Shown: positions 46,178 to 55,056, counted from the stretch's first letter. The stretch: DNA of 64,000 bases from Streptomyces cadmiisoli (GCF_003261055.1 NZ_CP030073.1:620001-684000); one strand, 5' to 3'. The notes: generated by a model from the letters alone, not told the origin. Made by a program: numbers and translations.

Positions 46178-46933
46178 ATGTCCGCAATGGAGAGCCGTTG
46201 GTTCAGGCGGTTCGAGAGCACCGAGCGCGGTGAGATCGCCCTGATCTGCTTCCCCCACGCAGGCGGGGCGGCCAGCGCCTATCTGGGCCTGTCACGCGCC
46301 TTGGCGCCCGACATCGACGTCCTGGCCGTCCAGTACCCGGGACGCCAGGACCGCCGTCTGGAGCCTGCGCTGACGTCCTTGACCCATATGGCCCGCGCGG
46401 TCGCCGAGGAACTGGTCCTCGTCCCGCAGCGTCCGTACGCCTTCTTCGGTCACAGCATGGGTGCGATCGTCGCCTACGAGACGGCGCGCATCCTCTCGGA
46501 GTTCGACCTGCCCACCGCACATCGTCTGATCCTCTCGGGCCGTGGTGCCCCGAGTACCTCGCCGAAGGCCACCGACCGTATCGACGGCGACGCGGCTCTG
46601 ATCGCCGAGATCCGCCGCCTGGGTGGCACGACCGGCCGTGTCCTGGACGACCCCGAACTGCTGGAGATGGTGCTGCCCACCCTCCGCGCGGACTACGGCG
46701 CCCTCGGTTCCTACCGCTGGCTGCCCGGGCCGCCGCTCGACATACCGTTGACCGTCATGGTCGGCGCCTCGGACCCGATCGTCCCGGTGGACGAGGCCCG
46801 GGGCTGGCTCGCCCATTCCACGAGGCCGGGCGACGTCGTCACCTTCGACGGTGGTCACTTCTACCTCGACGCCCAACTGCCGTCGGTGGCCGACGCGGTG
46901 CGGTCGGTCCTGGGTCAGCCCGCGGCAGTTTAG
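46178..46933 (+). CDS. Type II thioesterase (editing)
   Basis: A 251-residue alpha/beta hydrolase that removes stalled or wrong acyl groups from the PKS carrier proteins. The family layout is clear: ICFPHAGGAASAYLGLSRAL at the N-terminus, QYPGRQDR, the nucleophile elbow FFGHSMGAIVAYE (Ser of GHSMG about residue 86), the catalytic Asp region GASDPIVPVDEA, and GGHFYLDAQ with the catalytic His near the C-terminus. It is the last gene of the PKS operon and meets the next gene convergently, marking the right border. ATG 46178 is chosen; a TTG at 46166 is in frame. It does not release the product, because the PKS ends in a reductase. Confidence 0.9.
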   Translation: MSAMESRWFRRFESTERGEIALICFPHAGGAASAYLGLSRALAPDIDVLAVQYPGRQDRRLEPALTSLTHMARAVAEELVLVPQRPYAFFGHSMGAIVAYETARILSEFDLPTAHRLILSGRGAPSTSPKATDRIDGDAALIAEIRRLGGTTGRVLDDPELLEMVLPTLRADYGALGSYRWLPGPPLDIPLTVMVGASDPIVPVDEARGWLAHSTRPGDVVTFDGGHFYLDAQLPSVADAVRSVLGQPAAV

Positions 46934-46954
46934 TGTCGTGGCAGGCGCCTCCCG

Positions 46955-47368
46955 TCAGCTGAGGGACAACAGCATGTTCGTCTGTCCGATGGCCAGCGCT
47001 GTCCCTGTCACGAAGAACAATCCCTGGACGACGCTGGTGATCGGCATGCGCATGCGTGCGTGGCTGTAGCAGGACAGGGCGAGCGCCGCGGGAATGATCC
47101 AGACGAGCGCGAGGAGAACACCTGGGACGTCCTGGCTTTGCGTGGGGTTCAGCGACCGATCGGACTGCGACATGCCGACCAGGAACATCAACAGGGCGAT
47201 TCCGGCCAGCGCGCCCACGTCGGCCACGGCAAGCAGCAGAGCGACCGCTGCATCGGTGAGCCGGGAGGGCCGACGCCTTCCGGCTTCGCCTTCCTGGTTC
47301 GCCGTGTGGCGCCGATCGGATCGCCGACGCCTACGGGTGCCGTTCCGGATTTCCTCCCACCAGAGCAC
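46955..47368 (-). CDS. Small membrane protein, three predicted helices
   Basis: A 137-residue hypothetical protein. A basic N-terminal region (RRRRRSDRR) is followed by three hydrophobic segments: AVALLLAVADVGALAGIALLMFL (about 41-65), VPGVLLALVWIIPAALALS and SVVQGLFFVTGTALAIG. The start, GTG 47368, is uncertain. It faces the thioesterase gene. No family is recognised and no link to the cluster is evident. Confidence 0.55.
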   Translation of the reverse strand: MLWWEEIRNGTRRRRRSDRRHTANQEGEAGRRRPSRLTDAAVALLLAVADVGALAGIALLMFLVGMSQSDRSLNPTQSQDVPGVLLALVWIIPAALALSCYSHARMRMPITSVVQGLFFVTGTALAIGQTNMLLSLS

Positions 47369-47537
47369 TGCTCAACTGCACCACGAAGACGCGGATCCGG
47401 TACCGGCTCAGGACATAACAACTTGGATGCCATCGACACGGGTCGCGATGAAGGAGCCGAACTCGTGACGAGTCATCACTCACCACGGCGCCGGCACGCC
47501 GCCGGAAAGCCCCATGGAGCGTTCAACGAGGTGGCCG

Positions 47538-48020
47538 TCATGTGGTGCTGTCCGCCTTCAGCTGGGCGACGGCATACGGTCGGGAGCCGAGGGTGAGGAG
47601 CCGGAAGAGGGCTGCGGCAGCACGGTGGGCAGGGCTGATGCGCTCCATCACCGCGTGGTCAGCGACGAGGCGCCGGCCAGGCGCGGCCCCGGCGAGGCGT
47701 CGGCCGTCCGGCGCGCCGGACCGGAAGTGGGCTCCGGTGGCCTTGACGATGGGGTGGCGGCCGCTCAGCGCGAGTCGGGGATGGAAGTGTCGCCGGCGAT
47801 TTCGGAACCGGGCCCGAAGGCCGTTCGGCAGGAGCCGAGGAAGAAGCGGAGCTCTTCCTGTTCGAAGTACATGAGCAGCCCTTCGGCGAGGACCAGGACG
47901 GGCCGGCCCGCGTCAGTGCGGTGAGGGCATCGTGCCGGCCGGGTCGGGTGACGGACGCGGCGAACAGGACGACTGGATCGTCCGGCGTCAAGTCGCGCCG
48001 CAGCCGGATCACTTCGGGCG
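47538..48020 (-). pseudogene. Decayed O-methyltransferase (leucine carboxyl methyltransferase family)
   Basis: Three minus-strand pieces in different frames together read as the C-terminal half of a class I methyltransferase of the LCM/Tcm-type family: PEVIRLRRDLTPDDPVVLFAA and SVTRPGRHDALT, then RPVLVLAEGLLMYFEQEELR (the conserved motif of this family) ending in an early stop, then KATGAHFRSGAPDGRRL and the C-terminus to the TGA at 47538. At least two frameshifts and an internal stop separate them, and the SAM-binding N-terminal half is missing. It is a remnant and should not be functional. Confidence 0.65.
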
Positions 48021-48112
48021 GTAAGTTCTACGGGTGGGTCAAGAGGCGTGCCGAGCGCCGAGCGCTTCCCCGGCGGCCGAAATCCCGTCGCGGCCGCCGG
48101 ACTGATCGGCTG

Positions 48113-49213
48113 TCAGTTACCGGAGGGCCGTTCCGCGGACGTCGGCTCGGCCTTCGTTTCCAGTGCCTTGGCGACGGCGTCGGAGATGGCCCGCGCGACA
48201 CGCCGGTTGCGTCGCCTGCGCAGCAACAAATAGCCGGACGCGCTCACGGCGACCACCGCGAGGACGATCAGCTGTCCCCACGGCCAGGCCCACACCGACC
48301 GGGTCGCGGTGGCCTGGCCGACCTGGACGGGGGGTTGGTCGTCGGAGGCTACCGGCTGCAGGACCACGTCGGTGTTCAAGCGGGCGGTGGGCCAGATTCC
48401 GGTGACGGTGACGCTGCGAGTCAACGAGTTCCCGGGCAGGATCTCGGGCAGGTCGGCGAGGCGTGCGTCCTGGTTGACCAGACCGAACAGGCCGCTGGTC
48501 CTGATGAGCTGGCGGGCCTTGAGGCGGACATTGCCGGTGTTGGCGACGGTGTAGGTGACCTGCATGCTGCCGCTGCCGGCGGGGTTGAGGGTGCCGCGGT
48601 ATTCGGCGTGCATGTCGGTGACCTGGAGGGCGGGCTCGAGCGGTCCGCTGACGCGCAGATGGAGACGGGAGCCCAGTCTGCGGTCCAAGCGGACGGTCTT
48701 GCCCTCGGTCTCGGTGATCAGTGAGGTGACCACACCGCCCGAGTGGTCACCCGGCGTGGCGTCCGCGGGGACGGTGAGGGTGAAGGGCACCACCGCGGAC
48801 TTCTGGCTCTTCAGCGTGACGGTGGTCGACTTCATGGTGATCCAGGAGCCCACGTCGCTGGGCTTCTTGTCGGCGGCCAGGAGGTCGATGCCGCCGCTGG
48901 GGGTGGTGAAGGCGTCGCTGGCGTAGACCCGGAGCTTGATCGTGCGCTCGCTGCGGTTGACCACGGCCAAGGCGTCGGTGACGCGGGCACCAGGGGGGAG
49001 GTTGTAGGTGAAACGGCTGCGGCCCTTGCCGACCCGGGTGTCGGCGGGCGCGGCTCCCCAGGAGATCTGGTCCTTCTCCGCCGCTCGCGCGGAGGTCACC
49101 GCGGTGGGTGCGGCGGTGGCGGTCGCCGGTGTCCACAGCAGCGTCACGAGCGCCGTCAGCACGGCGGCGAGCAGATGGCGTGTCGAGACCGGTGGGGCCG
49201 CTCTCCTGGTCAT
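48113..49213 (-). CDS. DUF916 / WxL-binding membrane protein
   Basis: A 366-residue exported protein with a signal peptide (HLLAAVLTALVTLLWTPATATAA), an extracellular DUF916-like region and one C-terminal membrane helix (WGQLIVLAVVAVSASGYLLL) followed by a basic cytoplasmic tail. The DUF916 core is recognised by FTYNLPPGARVTDALAVVNRSERTIKLRVYASDA and VPFTLTVPADATPGDHSGGVV. In Firmicutes this family partners with WxL-domain proteins and holds them at the wall. Here it stands next to two proteins whose C-termini look WxL-like, so it probably anchors them. ATG 49213 has GGAGAG five bases upstream. A hairpin pair separates it from the upstream HtaA gene. Confidence 0.8.
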   Translation of the reverse strand: MTRRAAPPVSTRHLLAAVLTALVTLLWTPATATAAPTAVTSARAAEKDQISWGAAPADTRVGKGRSRFTYNLPPGARVTDALAVVNRSERTIKLRVYASDAFTTPSGGIDLLAADKKPSDVGSWITMKSTTVTLKSQKSAVVPFTLTVPADATPGDHSGGVVTSLITETEGKTVRLDRRLGSRLHLRVSGPLEPALQVTDMHAEYRGTLNPAGSGSMQVTYTVANTGNVRLKARQLIRTSGLFGLVNQDARLADLPEILPGNSLTRSVTVTGIWPTARLNTDVVLQPVASDDQPPVQVGQATATRSVWAWPWGQLIVLAVVAVSASGYLLLRRRRNRRVARAISDAVAKALETKAEPTSAERPSGN

Positions 49214-49236
49214 GGTTCTCTCCGTCGTCGTCGTGT

Positions 49237-49323
49237 GGCCGGCCGCGCTGCCTTCCACAGCGCGGCCGGCCGCACGAGTTGTTCTGGGCCCGGCACGGCC
49301 CGATCGAAAGGCGCCGTGCCGGG
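49237..49323 (-). terminator. Two hairpins between HtaA and DUF916 genes
   Basis: GGCCGGCCGCGCT pairs with AGCGCGGCCGGCC (49237-49271, loop 9) and CCCGGCACGGC pairs with GCCGTGCCGGG (49289-49323, loop 13). They may partly uncouple the DUF916 gene from the heme operon upstream. Confidence 0.6.
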
Positions 49324-49342
49324 GTGGTTGTTGTGATCGACC

Positions 49343-49800
49343 TCAGCTGAGTGCGGTGAGGGTGAGGGTGGTGGTGTAGGTGCCGGGTTCGGTGGTGCTG
49401 GGTACGCGCAGGTCGAGTGCGGCGCCGAGGGTGCCGGTGCCCTTGGTGTGTCCGGCGGTGGCGGAGGCGGTCAGGCCGTCTCCGGTGTCGATGCCGGGTG
49501 CCACCGGTGCTCCGGCCTGGGCTCCGGCGCCGTCGGTGAGGACGGCGGGGGTCCAGCCGAGGTACTTGCCGGACAGGCCGCCGGTGAAGTCGCCGGCCTG
49601 TCCGGAGACCGACCAGGCGGGGGCTGCGGCCCGGGTGTCGGTCACCTTGACGGGCTTGAGGTCACCGGTGGACTGGAGGTAGGCGCCCTTGTTGACCGCG
49701 TCGGTCAGTGTGACGGCACGGTCCGAGGCGTCGATGGTCCAGGTGAACTCACCGGCCTGCTCCGGAACCGTCGCCGTGATCGTCTGCTCGTTCTCCGACG
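49343..49800 (-). repeat. Inverted repeat, left copy
   Basis: This 458-base segment encoding the WxL-like domain is the reverse complement of 58690-59162 with few mismatches (1 in 180 over the first three blocks compared) and one 15-base length difference (extra TLGSA codons in the right copy). Confidence 0.85.
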
Positions 49801-50767
49801 GCACCGGGTCCGTGCTGTCGATGGTGTAGGCGACGGTGAGGGGGGTGGCGGGCTTGGCCCTGTCACGGGCACCACCCGAGGTGAACCAGTACGACGACTG
49901 ACCCGTCAACTGCTGGAAGTCCACGAAGCTCTGCGGGAACGCACCCCAGTACGCCTCGTTCGAACCCGACTTCGCCGCCTGACCCGTCGTCCCCGCCGGA
50001 ACCGTCACCGACTCCCCGAGATAATCCGGCGTGACCGTGAACCCCTGCGGACCCACCTCCACACCCGAAAGACTGGCCAACGTCACCGTGGTCTCCTCAA
50101 GCGGAACCCACTTGCCCGGATTATTCATATCCGCGCCATAACCCGAAGCCGTCGCCGTCAACGTCCCCGTGCCATCAGCCTTCACCGTCAACTTCGGATC
50201 CGACGCCGACCAATACGTCAGACCACCGTAGAACACCGACGTGAACGACCCCGACCACTCGATCGACGCCGTACCCGCAGCCGGATCCACCGAACCGGTG
50301 CCCTCACTGAACACCACCCGGTTGTGCGTCAGCGAACTCGTCGAACCCGCCGACACCGCAACACCGTTCGCATCCTGACACTTCGACGCCCACGACGGCT
50401 CCACGAACGAACCACCCGCATCGGGCTTCTCCACCCGCACATTGCCCGAACTCGCCGAATAGAAGCCGTCCGCCTGCGTCCACAAACGACTCGACCCCGT
50501 GTTCCCGGCCTTCCCCGCCGACAGGAAGTTGCACCCACCGAAGAAGGCACCACCCCCCTGCTCACCACTGAGCCCCCACGCGAACGACACACCCGACACC
50601 GACACCGAAGCCGCCGACGCCGACCCCGCCCCCACACACACCACACCCGCCACCGACAACGCACCCACCACCACACCAGCAACGGAGGTGATGACGCGCC
50701 GCACCGGGCCGACGCGGCAGCCGGAGTGGGCGGGGACGGCGCCCTCGGCTCTCACGGTCGTGTTCAT
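49343..50767 (-). CDS. htaA: HtaA-domain heme-binding surface protein with WxL-like C-terminus
   Basis: A 474-residue exported protein. After a signal peptide (about residues 24-52, ending ASAAS) comes one HtaA domain (VSGVSFAWGLSGEQGGGAFF ... PQSFVDFQQLTGQSSYWFTSGG), the heme-capturing unit known from corynebacterial HtaA. The C-terminal ~150 residues (ITATVPEQAGEFTWTIDAS to the end) contain VTDTRAAAPAWSVSGQAGDF and end in TYTTTLTLTALS, which resembles WxL wall-binding domains. There is no C-terminal membrane helix or sortase motif. AAGGAGGAG precedes ATG 50767, and the gene overlaps the preceding one by four bases. The last ~458 bases are nearly identical, inverted, to the end of the 56166 gene. 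Confidence 0.87.
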   Translation of the reverse strand: MNTTVRAEGAVPAHSGCRVGPVRRVITSVAGVVVGALSVAGVVCVGAGSASAASVSVSGVSFAWGLSGEQGGGAFFGGCNFLSAGKAGNTGSSRLWTQADGFYSASSGNVRVEKPDAGGSFVEPSWASKCQDANGVAVSAGSTSSLTHNRVVFSEGTGSVDPAAGTASIEWSGSFTSVFYGGLTYWSASDPKLTVKADGTGTLTATASGYGADMNNPGKWVPLEETTVTLASLSGVEVGPQGFTVTPDYLGESVTVPAGTTGQAAKSGSNEAYWGAFPQSFVDFQQLTGQSSYWFTSGGARDRAKPATPLTVAYTIDSTDPVPSENEQTITATVPEQAGEFTWTIDASDRAVTLTDAVNKGAYLQSTGDLKPVKVTDTRAAAPAWSVSGQAGDFTGGLSGKYLGWTPAVLTDGAGAQAGAPVAPGIDTGDGLTASATAGHTKGTGTLGAALDLRVPSTTEPGTYTTTLTLTALS

Positions 50768-51708
50768 GCCGTCTCCTCCTTGATACGCGTCGTGGCGCCG
50801 CGGCGCTTGCGGCGTCGGAGCAGCAGCCACAGCACGACCGTCCCGAAGGCCACCGCGGCGCCGATGGCCGGCGCACGGCCCGGTACGGAGGCCGATGAAG
50901 CGCTCACGACCGGGTCCGCTGCGACAGGTGCCGAAGGATCGCTGGTTGCCTTCGGCGGGGCGGCCGCCGACTCCGATGCCGCGGACGACGTGTTCGGCGC
51001 GGACGATCCGGCACTCGTGGGGGCCTTCGTCTCGTCGGACTGCTTCACGGCGGGTGCCGAGGTCGCGGGTGCGGCCTTCGTGGCCGGGGCAGACCCGTCC
51101 GGGACTGCGAAGTCGACCGGGGTGAAGCTCTCGTTGCCGGCGTTGCTCACACCGTGCGCGCCGATGGTGATCACTCCGCATTGCACCTTGCGGCAGTCGA
51201 TCTGGCGGATGCTGCCGTCGCGGCCCTTGGCCGGGAAGACCGCGCCCGGTATCACCAGGGTCGCGTCCCAGGTCCCGTCCGCTTTGAGAGTGCCTCCGTT
51301 GGCGGCGTAGGCCGTCGGGTCGCCGGGGAAGGCCACGAACCGCTGGTAGCCGCGGTTGTCCTTGGTCTCGGAGTCCTGGACATAGACGTAGTCCTCACCG
51401 CTCTTGCCGCCCTGGCTGGGGCGCCAGTCACCGCTGACGGTGCCGAAGAGCACATAGACCCCGCCGAAACCGTTCTTGACCGACTGGAAGCCCGAGCCGT
51501 GCAGGCGAATCTTCGTGGCGTACTGGGGATCGGCGGTCCCCGGTGTCATGGTGACGCGGCCCGCGGCCGAAGCCGCCGGCGCGGTCACCACAGCGAGCGC
51601 CAGCGTGAGGAAAGCGGTCAGCGCGACGGCCGGCACCAGGCGCGGGCCGACTCGTGGCCGTGCCCCGGGGGATGCGACCGGAGAATCCGGAAAGGGCGTA
51701 GATGTCAT
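50764..51708 (-). CDS. Secreted, C-terminally anchored protein of the heme locus
   Basis: A 314-residue exported protein. A signal peptide (VALTAFLTLALAVVTAPAASAA) is followed by a ~160-residue beta-rich domain (RVTMTPGTADPQYATKIRLHGSGF, FGGVYVLFGTVSGDWRPSQ), two cysteines (IDCRKVQCGVITI), a long Ala/Ser/Pro/Thr-rich stalk and a terminal membrane helix (AIGAAVAFGTVVLWLLL) with a basic tail. The layout is that of a wall-spanning heme relay, comparable in position to HtaB of corynebacteria, although I see no clear HtaA domain in it. It overlaps both neighbours by four bases (ATGA), so it is translated with HmuV and HtaA. Confidence 0.75.
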   Translation of the reverse strand: MTSTPFPDSPVASPGARPRVGPRLVPAVALTAFLTLALAVVTAPAASAAGRVTMTPGTADPQYATKIRLHGSGFQSVKNGFGGVYVLFGTVSGDWRPSQGGKSGEDYVYVQDSETKDNRGYQRFVAFPGDPTAYAANGGTLKADGTWDATLVIPGAVFPAKGRDGSIRQIDCRKVQCGVITIGAHGVSNAGNESFTPVDFAVPDGSAPATKAAPATSAPAVKQSDETKAPTSAGSSAPNTSSAASESAAAPPKATSDPSAPVAADPVVSASSASVPGRAPAIGAAVAFGTVVLWLLLRRRKRRGATTRIKEETA

Positions 51709-52562
51709 GGGGTTCCTTTGCCAAGCCGTCTCGGTCCGACCATCACCGCGCCCGTGGCGGGATGCCGGAACACCTCGATGGGAAGCTGATAGACCTCTTC
51801 GAGCAGCCGCTCGGTCAGCACCTGCTCCGGCTCACCGCGCGCCACGAGCAGACCTGCGCTCAGCACCGCGATCTCGTCGGCGTAGGCAGCGGCCAGTTGC
51901 AGGTCGTGCAGGACGGCGAGGACCGCGTGCCCGCTGTCGGCGCAGGCGCGGGCGGTGACCATCAACTGCTCCTGGTGGCGCAGGTCGAGAGCGGCGGTGG
52001 GCTCGTCGAGCAGCAGGACGGGCGTCCGCTGGGCCAGGACTCGGGCGAAGGAGGCCCGGGCCTGTTCGCCTCCGGACAGCGTGGGGTACCGGCGGTGCGC
52101 GAACGCCGTCATGCCGGTCGCGTCCAGGGCTTCGGCGATCGCCTCCTCGTCCTCCTCCTCGGCGCCGGTGTCCGCCCAGGGCGCCCGGCCCATGGCGACG
52201 ATGTCGGCCACGGTGAAGGGGAAGGACAGCACGGCCCGCTGCGGCAGGACGGCGCGGCGCCGGGCCGCTTCGGCCGGCCGGGCTTCCCCGGCGGCCAGGT
52301 CGCCGATCCGCACGCTGCCGCTGGTGGGTGGCTGGTCTCCGGCCAGCAGGGACAACAGGGTCGACTTTCCGGCGCCGTTGGGCCCCACCACGGCCAGGAA
52401 CCGGCCGGCGGTCAGGTCGAGGTCCACGTCCCGCACGAGCCAGGTGCCGCCCATCCGCAGACCGAGTCCGCGTGCGGTCAGGGCGACGGTGCCGGGTGCG
52501 GGTGGTACGGGCAGGGGCCGGCCGCGGCCGGTGATCCGTTCCAGGACGGTCCGTCTGCTCAT
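51705..52562 (-). CDS. hmuV: Heme ABC transporter ATPase
   Basis: A 285-residue ATPase that powers heme (or siderophore-type) import. Walker A is VVGPNGAGKST, the Q-loop lies in RAVLPQRAVLS, the signature is TLSGGEQARASFARVLAQ, Walker B is PVLLLDEPTAALD, and the switch His is in AVLHDL. Two in-frame ATGs occur; GGGAGG six bases before 52562 favours that one over 52568. It overlaps the permease stop upstream and the next gene downstream, consistent with one tightly coupled operon. Confidence 0.9.
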   Translation of the reverse strand: MSRRTVLERITGRGRPLPVPPAPGTVALTARGLGLRMGGTWLVRDVDLDLTAGRFLAVVGPNGAGKSTLLSLLAGDQPPTSGSVRIGDLAAGEARPAEAARRRAVLPQRAVLSFPFTVADIVAMGRAPWADTGAEEEDEEAIAEALDATGMTAFAHRRYPTLSGGEQARASFARVLAQRTPVLLLDEPTAALDLRHQEQLMVTARACADSGHAVLAVLHDLQLAAAYADEIAVLSAGLLVARGEPEQVLTERLLEEVYQLPIEVFRHPATGAVMVGPRRLGKGTP

Positions 52563-53689
52563 ATCCATCCTCCCGCCCGGGCGCGGGTGTTGCGCAGCAG
52601 CCAGAAGAAGAAGGGGCCGCCCACCGCGGCGGTGAGCATGCCGATCGGGAGGTCGGCGTAGGCGATGGCGGTCCTGGCGACGACATCGGCCGCGGCGAGC
52701 AGCACGGCTCCGCCGAGCATGCTGGCCGGGATCAGGACACGGTGGCCGGGTCCGACCACCATCCGCACCAGGTGGGGTACGACCAGTCCGACGAAGCCGA
52801 TGATGCCGCTGAAGGCGACGGCTGCCGCGGCCATGACGGCGATCAGCACGATCGAGGTCACACGGAGCCGTTCGACGTCGACCCCGAGATGCCGGGCCGC
52901 CCGGTCGCCCAGTGCGAGCAGGTCCAGCCGGCGTGCCAGCAGGCAGGCGCCGACGAGCCCGATGAGGGCGAACGGCGCGATGCTGAACACATACGTCCAG
53001 CGGCTTCCGTTGAGACTGCCCAACTGCCAGAAGACGATCTGGTCGCGGGCGGTCTGGGAGCCGAAGAACATGCAGAATGCCAGTCCGGCGCCGGCGACGG
53101 CGTTGATCGCGACGCCCGTCAGTACGAGGGTGACGACTTCGGTACGTCCGTTGGCGCGGGAGAACGCGTACACGAGGAGCACCGCGGTGAGTCCGGCGAG
53201 GAAGGCCGCGGTCGGCACGGTGAACTGGCCGAGGACGTCGAGGCCCGTGACGATGACGACCGCGGCACCGAGCGCCGCGCCGGCGGACACTCCCACGACT
53301 CCGGGTTCGGCCAGCGGGTTGCCGAAGACGCCCTGCATCAGGGCGCCGGCTGTCGCCAGTACGGCGCCGACGATCAGTGACATGGTGACGCGGGGCAGGC
53401 GGATCTGCCAGAGCGCGGATTCCGCGAAGGGGTCGTCGACGGGGTGGCCCAGACCGAGCGGTCCGGTGAGCCGTCGCAGGATGGAGGCGGCCACGTCGCC
53501 GAACCCGATGCCGTACTGGCCCAGTGCGGCTGAGCCGAGGCAGATCAGGATCAGGGCGATGCCGAGTCCGGCGAACAGAGCGACATGAGCCGCCCTGCCC
53601 CCGGGTGAGCCTGCGGCGCGGTCGTCCACGGGAGTCTTTCGCGCGGTGGTGCCGCTCTCATCGGTGGTTCGAGGTGCGGTGGTGGTCAC
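52559..53689 (-). CDS. hmuU: Heme ABC transporter permease (FecCD family)
   Basis: A 376-residue permease with about nine to ten membrane helices. Conserved FecCD features are visible: LPRVTMSLIVGAVLATAGALMQGVFGNPLAEPGVVGVSAGAALGA near residues 98-142, the cytoplasmic coupling region RHLGVDVERLR, and GFVGLVVPHLVRMVVGPGHR. GTG 53689 overlaps the lipoprotein stop by four bases (GTGA). It forms the channel for the HmuT-delivered ligand. Confidence 0.92.
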   Translation of the reverse strand: MTTTAPRTTDESGTTARKTPVDDRAAGSPGGRAAHVALFAGLGIALILICLGSAALGQYGIGFGDVAASILRRLTGPLGLGHPVDDPFAESALWQIRLPRVTMSLIVGAVLATAGALMQGVFGNPLAEPGVVGVSAGAALGAAVVIVTGLDVLGQFTVPTAAFLAGLTAVLLVYAFSRANGRTEVVTLVLTGVAINAVAGAGLAFCMFFGSQTARDQIVFWQLGSLNGSRWTYVFSIAPFALIGLVGACLLARRLDLLALGDRAARHLGVDVERLRVTSIVLIAVMAAAAVAFSGIIGFVGLVVPHLVRMVVGPGHRVLIPASMLGGAVLLAAADVVARTAIAYADLPIGMLTAAVGGPFFFWLLRNTRARAGGWI

Positions 53690-54894
53690 GACACTGCTCC
53701 CTTGCCGCCGGCCGCCAGCGAGTCGGGCGCGTAGACGGCGCGTGCCAGCGCGTCCAGGACGTGTGCGGTCAAGGGGCCGAAGGACAGCATCTGGTAGTCG
53801 CTCATGTCCACGATGCGCCGGTGCTTTCCGGCCGGGGTCTGGGCGACACCGGGCAGGCCGAGTGCGCCGTCGACACCTCCGACGGAGCGGAGCCCTTCGC
53901 TCATCATGAAGATGATGTCCGGCTTGGCCTTCGCCATGGCCTCGGCGTTCAGCGGGGTGAAGCCCTTGATGCCGGCTTCGCTCGCCACGTCGACCGCGCG
54001 GAGCGCGGAGATGAGGGAGTCCGCACCCGTCCCCTTGCCGAAGAGGTAGTAGACGCCGGCTTGTCCGCGTGCGTAGAGGAACAGGACGCGCGGTCGGCGG
54101 GCGGGGTCGGCGGGGACGATCTCGCCGATCCGGGCCTTCTCGGCGGCGATGTCCGAACTCAGCCTGGAGCGCAGCTTCTTGCCTTCGGCCCGCACCCCCA
54201 GTGCGGCGGACACCTCGTCGACCAGGCTGCCTACGGTGCCCAGCGAACGCTGGGCGCTCACCACCACCACCGGGATACCGGAATCGCGGAGCTGGAGGAC
54301 AGCGTTCCACGGCCCGAGCGTGGTGTCGGTGATGAGCACCGTCGGGCGCAGGGCCAGGATCGCCTCGGCGTTCAACTGGTGCCCGCCAGAGGTGACGAGC
54401 GGCAGCTTGTCGGCGGCCGGGAATCCCGTGGACTGGTCGCGTCCGACCAGCCGGTCGCCCATACCGAGGCCGTACACGGTGGCGGCGAGGCTGCCGTACA
54501 GGTCGAGTGCCAGGATTCTCTCGGCGCTGCGGACGGTGACCTTGGTGCCCTGCGTGTCGGTCACCGTGGCCGGCAGCACCGGACTCGCCTTCCGGGCGAC
54601 CGGATCGATGTCCGCGTCGTCGATCGTCGCCGTCGACGGCCCGTTGTAGGTGCGGGGGTCGTCCAGCGGTCGCACCTGGTCCCAGGGAACGTTCTGGCCT
54701 TCGGCAACCGACCGGGGAGAGGCGCCGTCGTCCATTGCCCGGCAGCCGCTCAGCAGCAGCGGAATCGCCAACAGCACTCCGACGAGGGCACGTTGGCCTG
54801 CTGACGTGACCCTGCCCGGCATCAGGCCTCGGGCGGCACTGGACGCCGGTCCGGGGTCCGGGGGCTGGGGCTGGGGCTGTCTGTTGCCCGTCAC
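53686..54894 (-). CDS. hmuT: Heme-binding periplasmic-type lipoprotein
   Basis: A 402-residue substrate-binding protein of the HmuT/TroA-like class. It is a lipoprotein: VGVLLAIPLLLSGC gives the lipobox, with the lipidated Cys about residue 47. The binding fold shows SAERILALDLYGSLAATVYGLGMGDRLVGRDQST, ALRPTVLITDTTLGP and KPDIIFMMSEGLRSVGG. GTG 54894 has GGAGGC seven bases upstream; the frame is open further but without a signal. It is the first gene of the operon hmuTUV-(50764)-htaA and lies downstream of an iron box at 55038. Confidence 0.88.
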   Translation of the reverse strand: MTGNRQPQPQPPDPGPASSAARGLMPGRVTSAGQRALVGVLLAIPLLLSGCRAMDDGASPRSVAEGQNVPWDQVRPLDDPRTYNGPSTATIDDADIDPVARKASPVLPATVTDTQGTKVTVRSAERILALDLYGSLAATVYGLGMGDRLVGRDQSTGFPAADKLPLVTSGGHQLNAEAILALRPTVLITDTTLGPWNAVLQLRDSGIPVVVVSAQRSLGTVGSLVDEVSAALGVRAEGKKLRSRLSSDIAAEKARIGEIVPADPARRPRVLFLYARGQAGVYYLFGKGTGADSLISALRAVDVASEAGIKGFTPLNAEAMAKAKPDIIFMMSEGLRSVGGVDGALGLPGVAQTPAGKHRRIVDMSDYQMLSFGPLTAHVLDALARAVYAPDSLAAGGKGAVS

Positions 54895-55037
54895 AGGGCT
54901 GCCTCCAAAGTGGCGACGGGGCCGAATCAGGCCTCCGTCCGGTGTTCTTCGCGGCCTGGCCGCGGACGAGGTGGTACGGATTTCGGGCGTGCGGAGCCCA
55001 CCCCAGGAGTGCCCTGAGCCGGGCATCCCCGCGTAAG

Positions 55038-55056
55038 TTAGGTAACCCTAACCTAA
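55038..55056. promoter_or_regulatory. Iron box upstream of hmuT
   Basis: TTAGGTAACCCTAACCTAA is a near palindrome close to the Streptomyces DmdR/IdeR consensus (TTAGGTTAGGCTCACCTAA; 15 of 19 match). It lies about 145 bases before the hmuT start, so the heme operon should be repressed when iron is plentiful. Confidence 0.8.

Noticed and set aside
46178..46933. Thioesterase considered as the product-releasing enzyme
   Set aside because: It is a free-standing type II enzyme and the PKS ends in a complete TR domain with the Thr-Tyr-Lys triad; editing is the better role.
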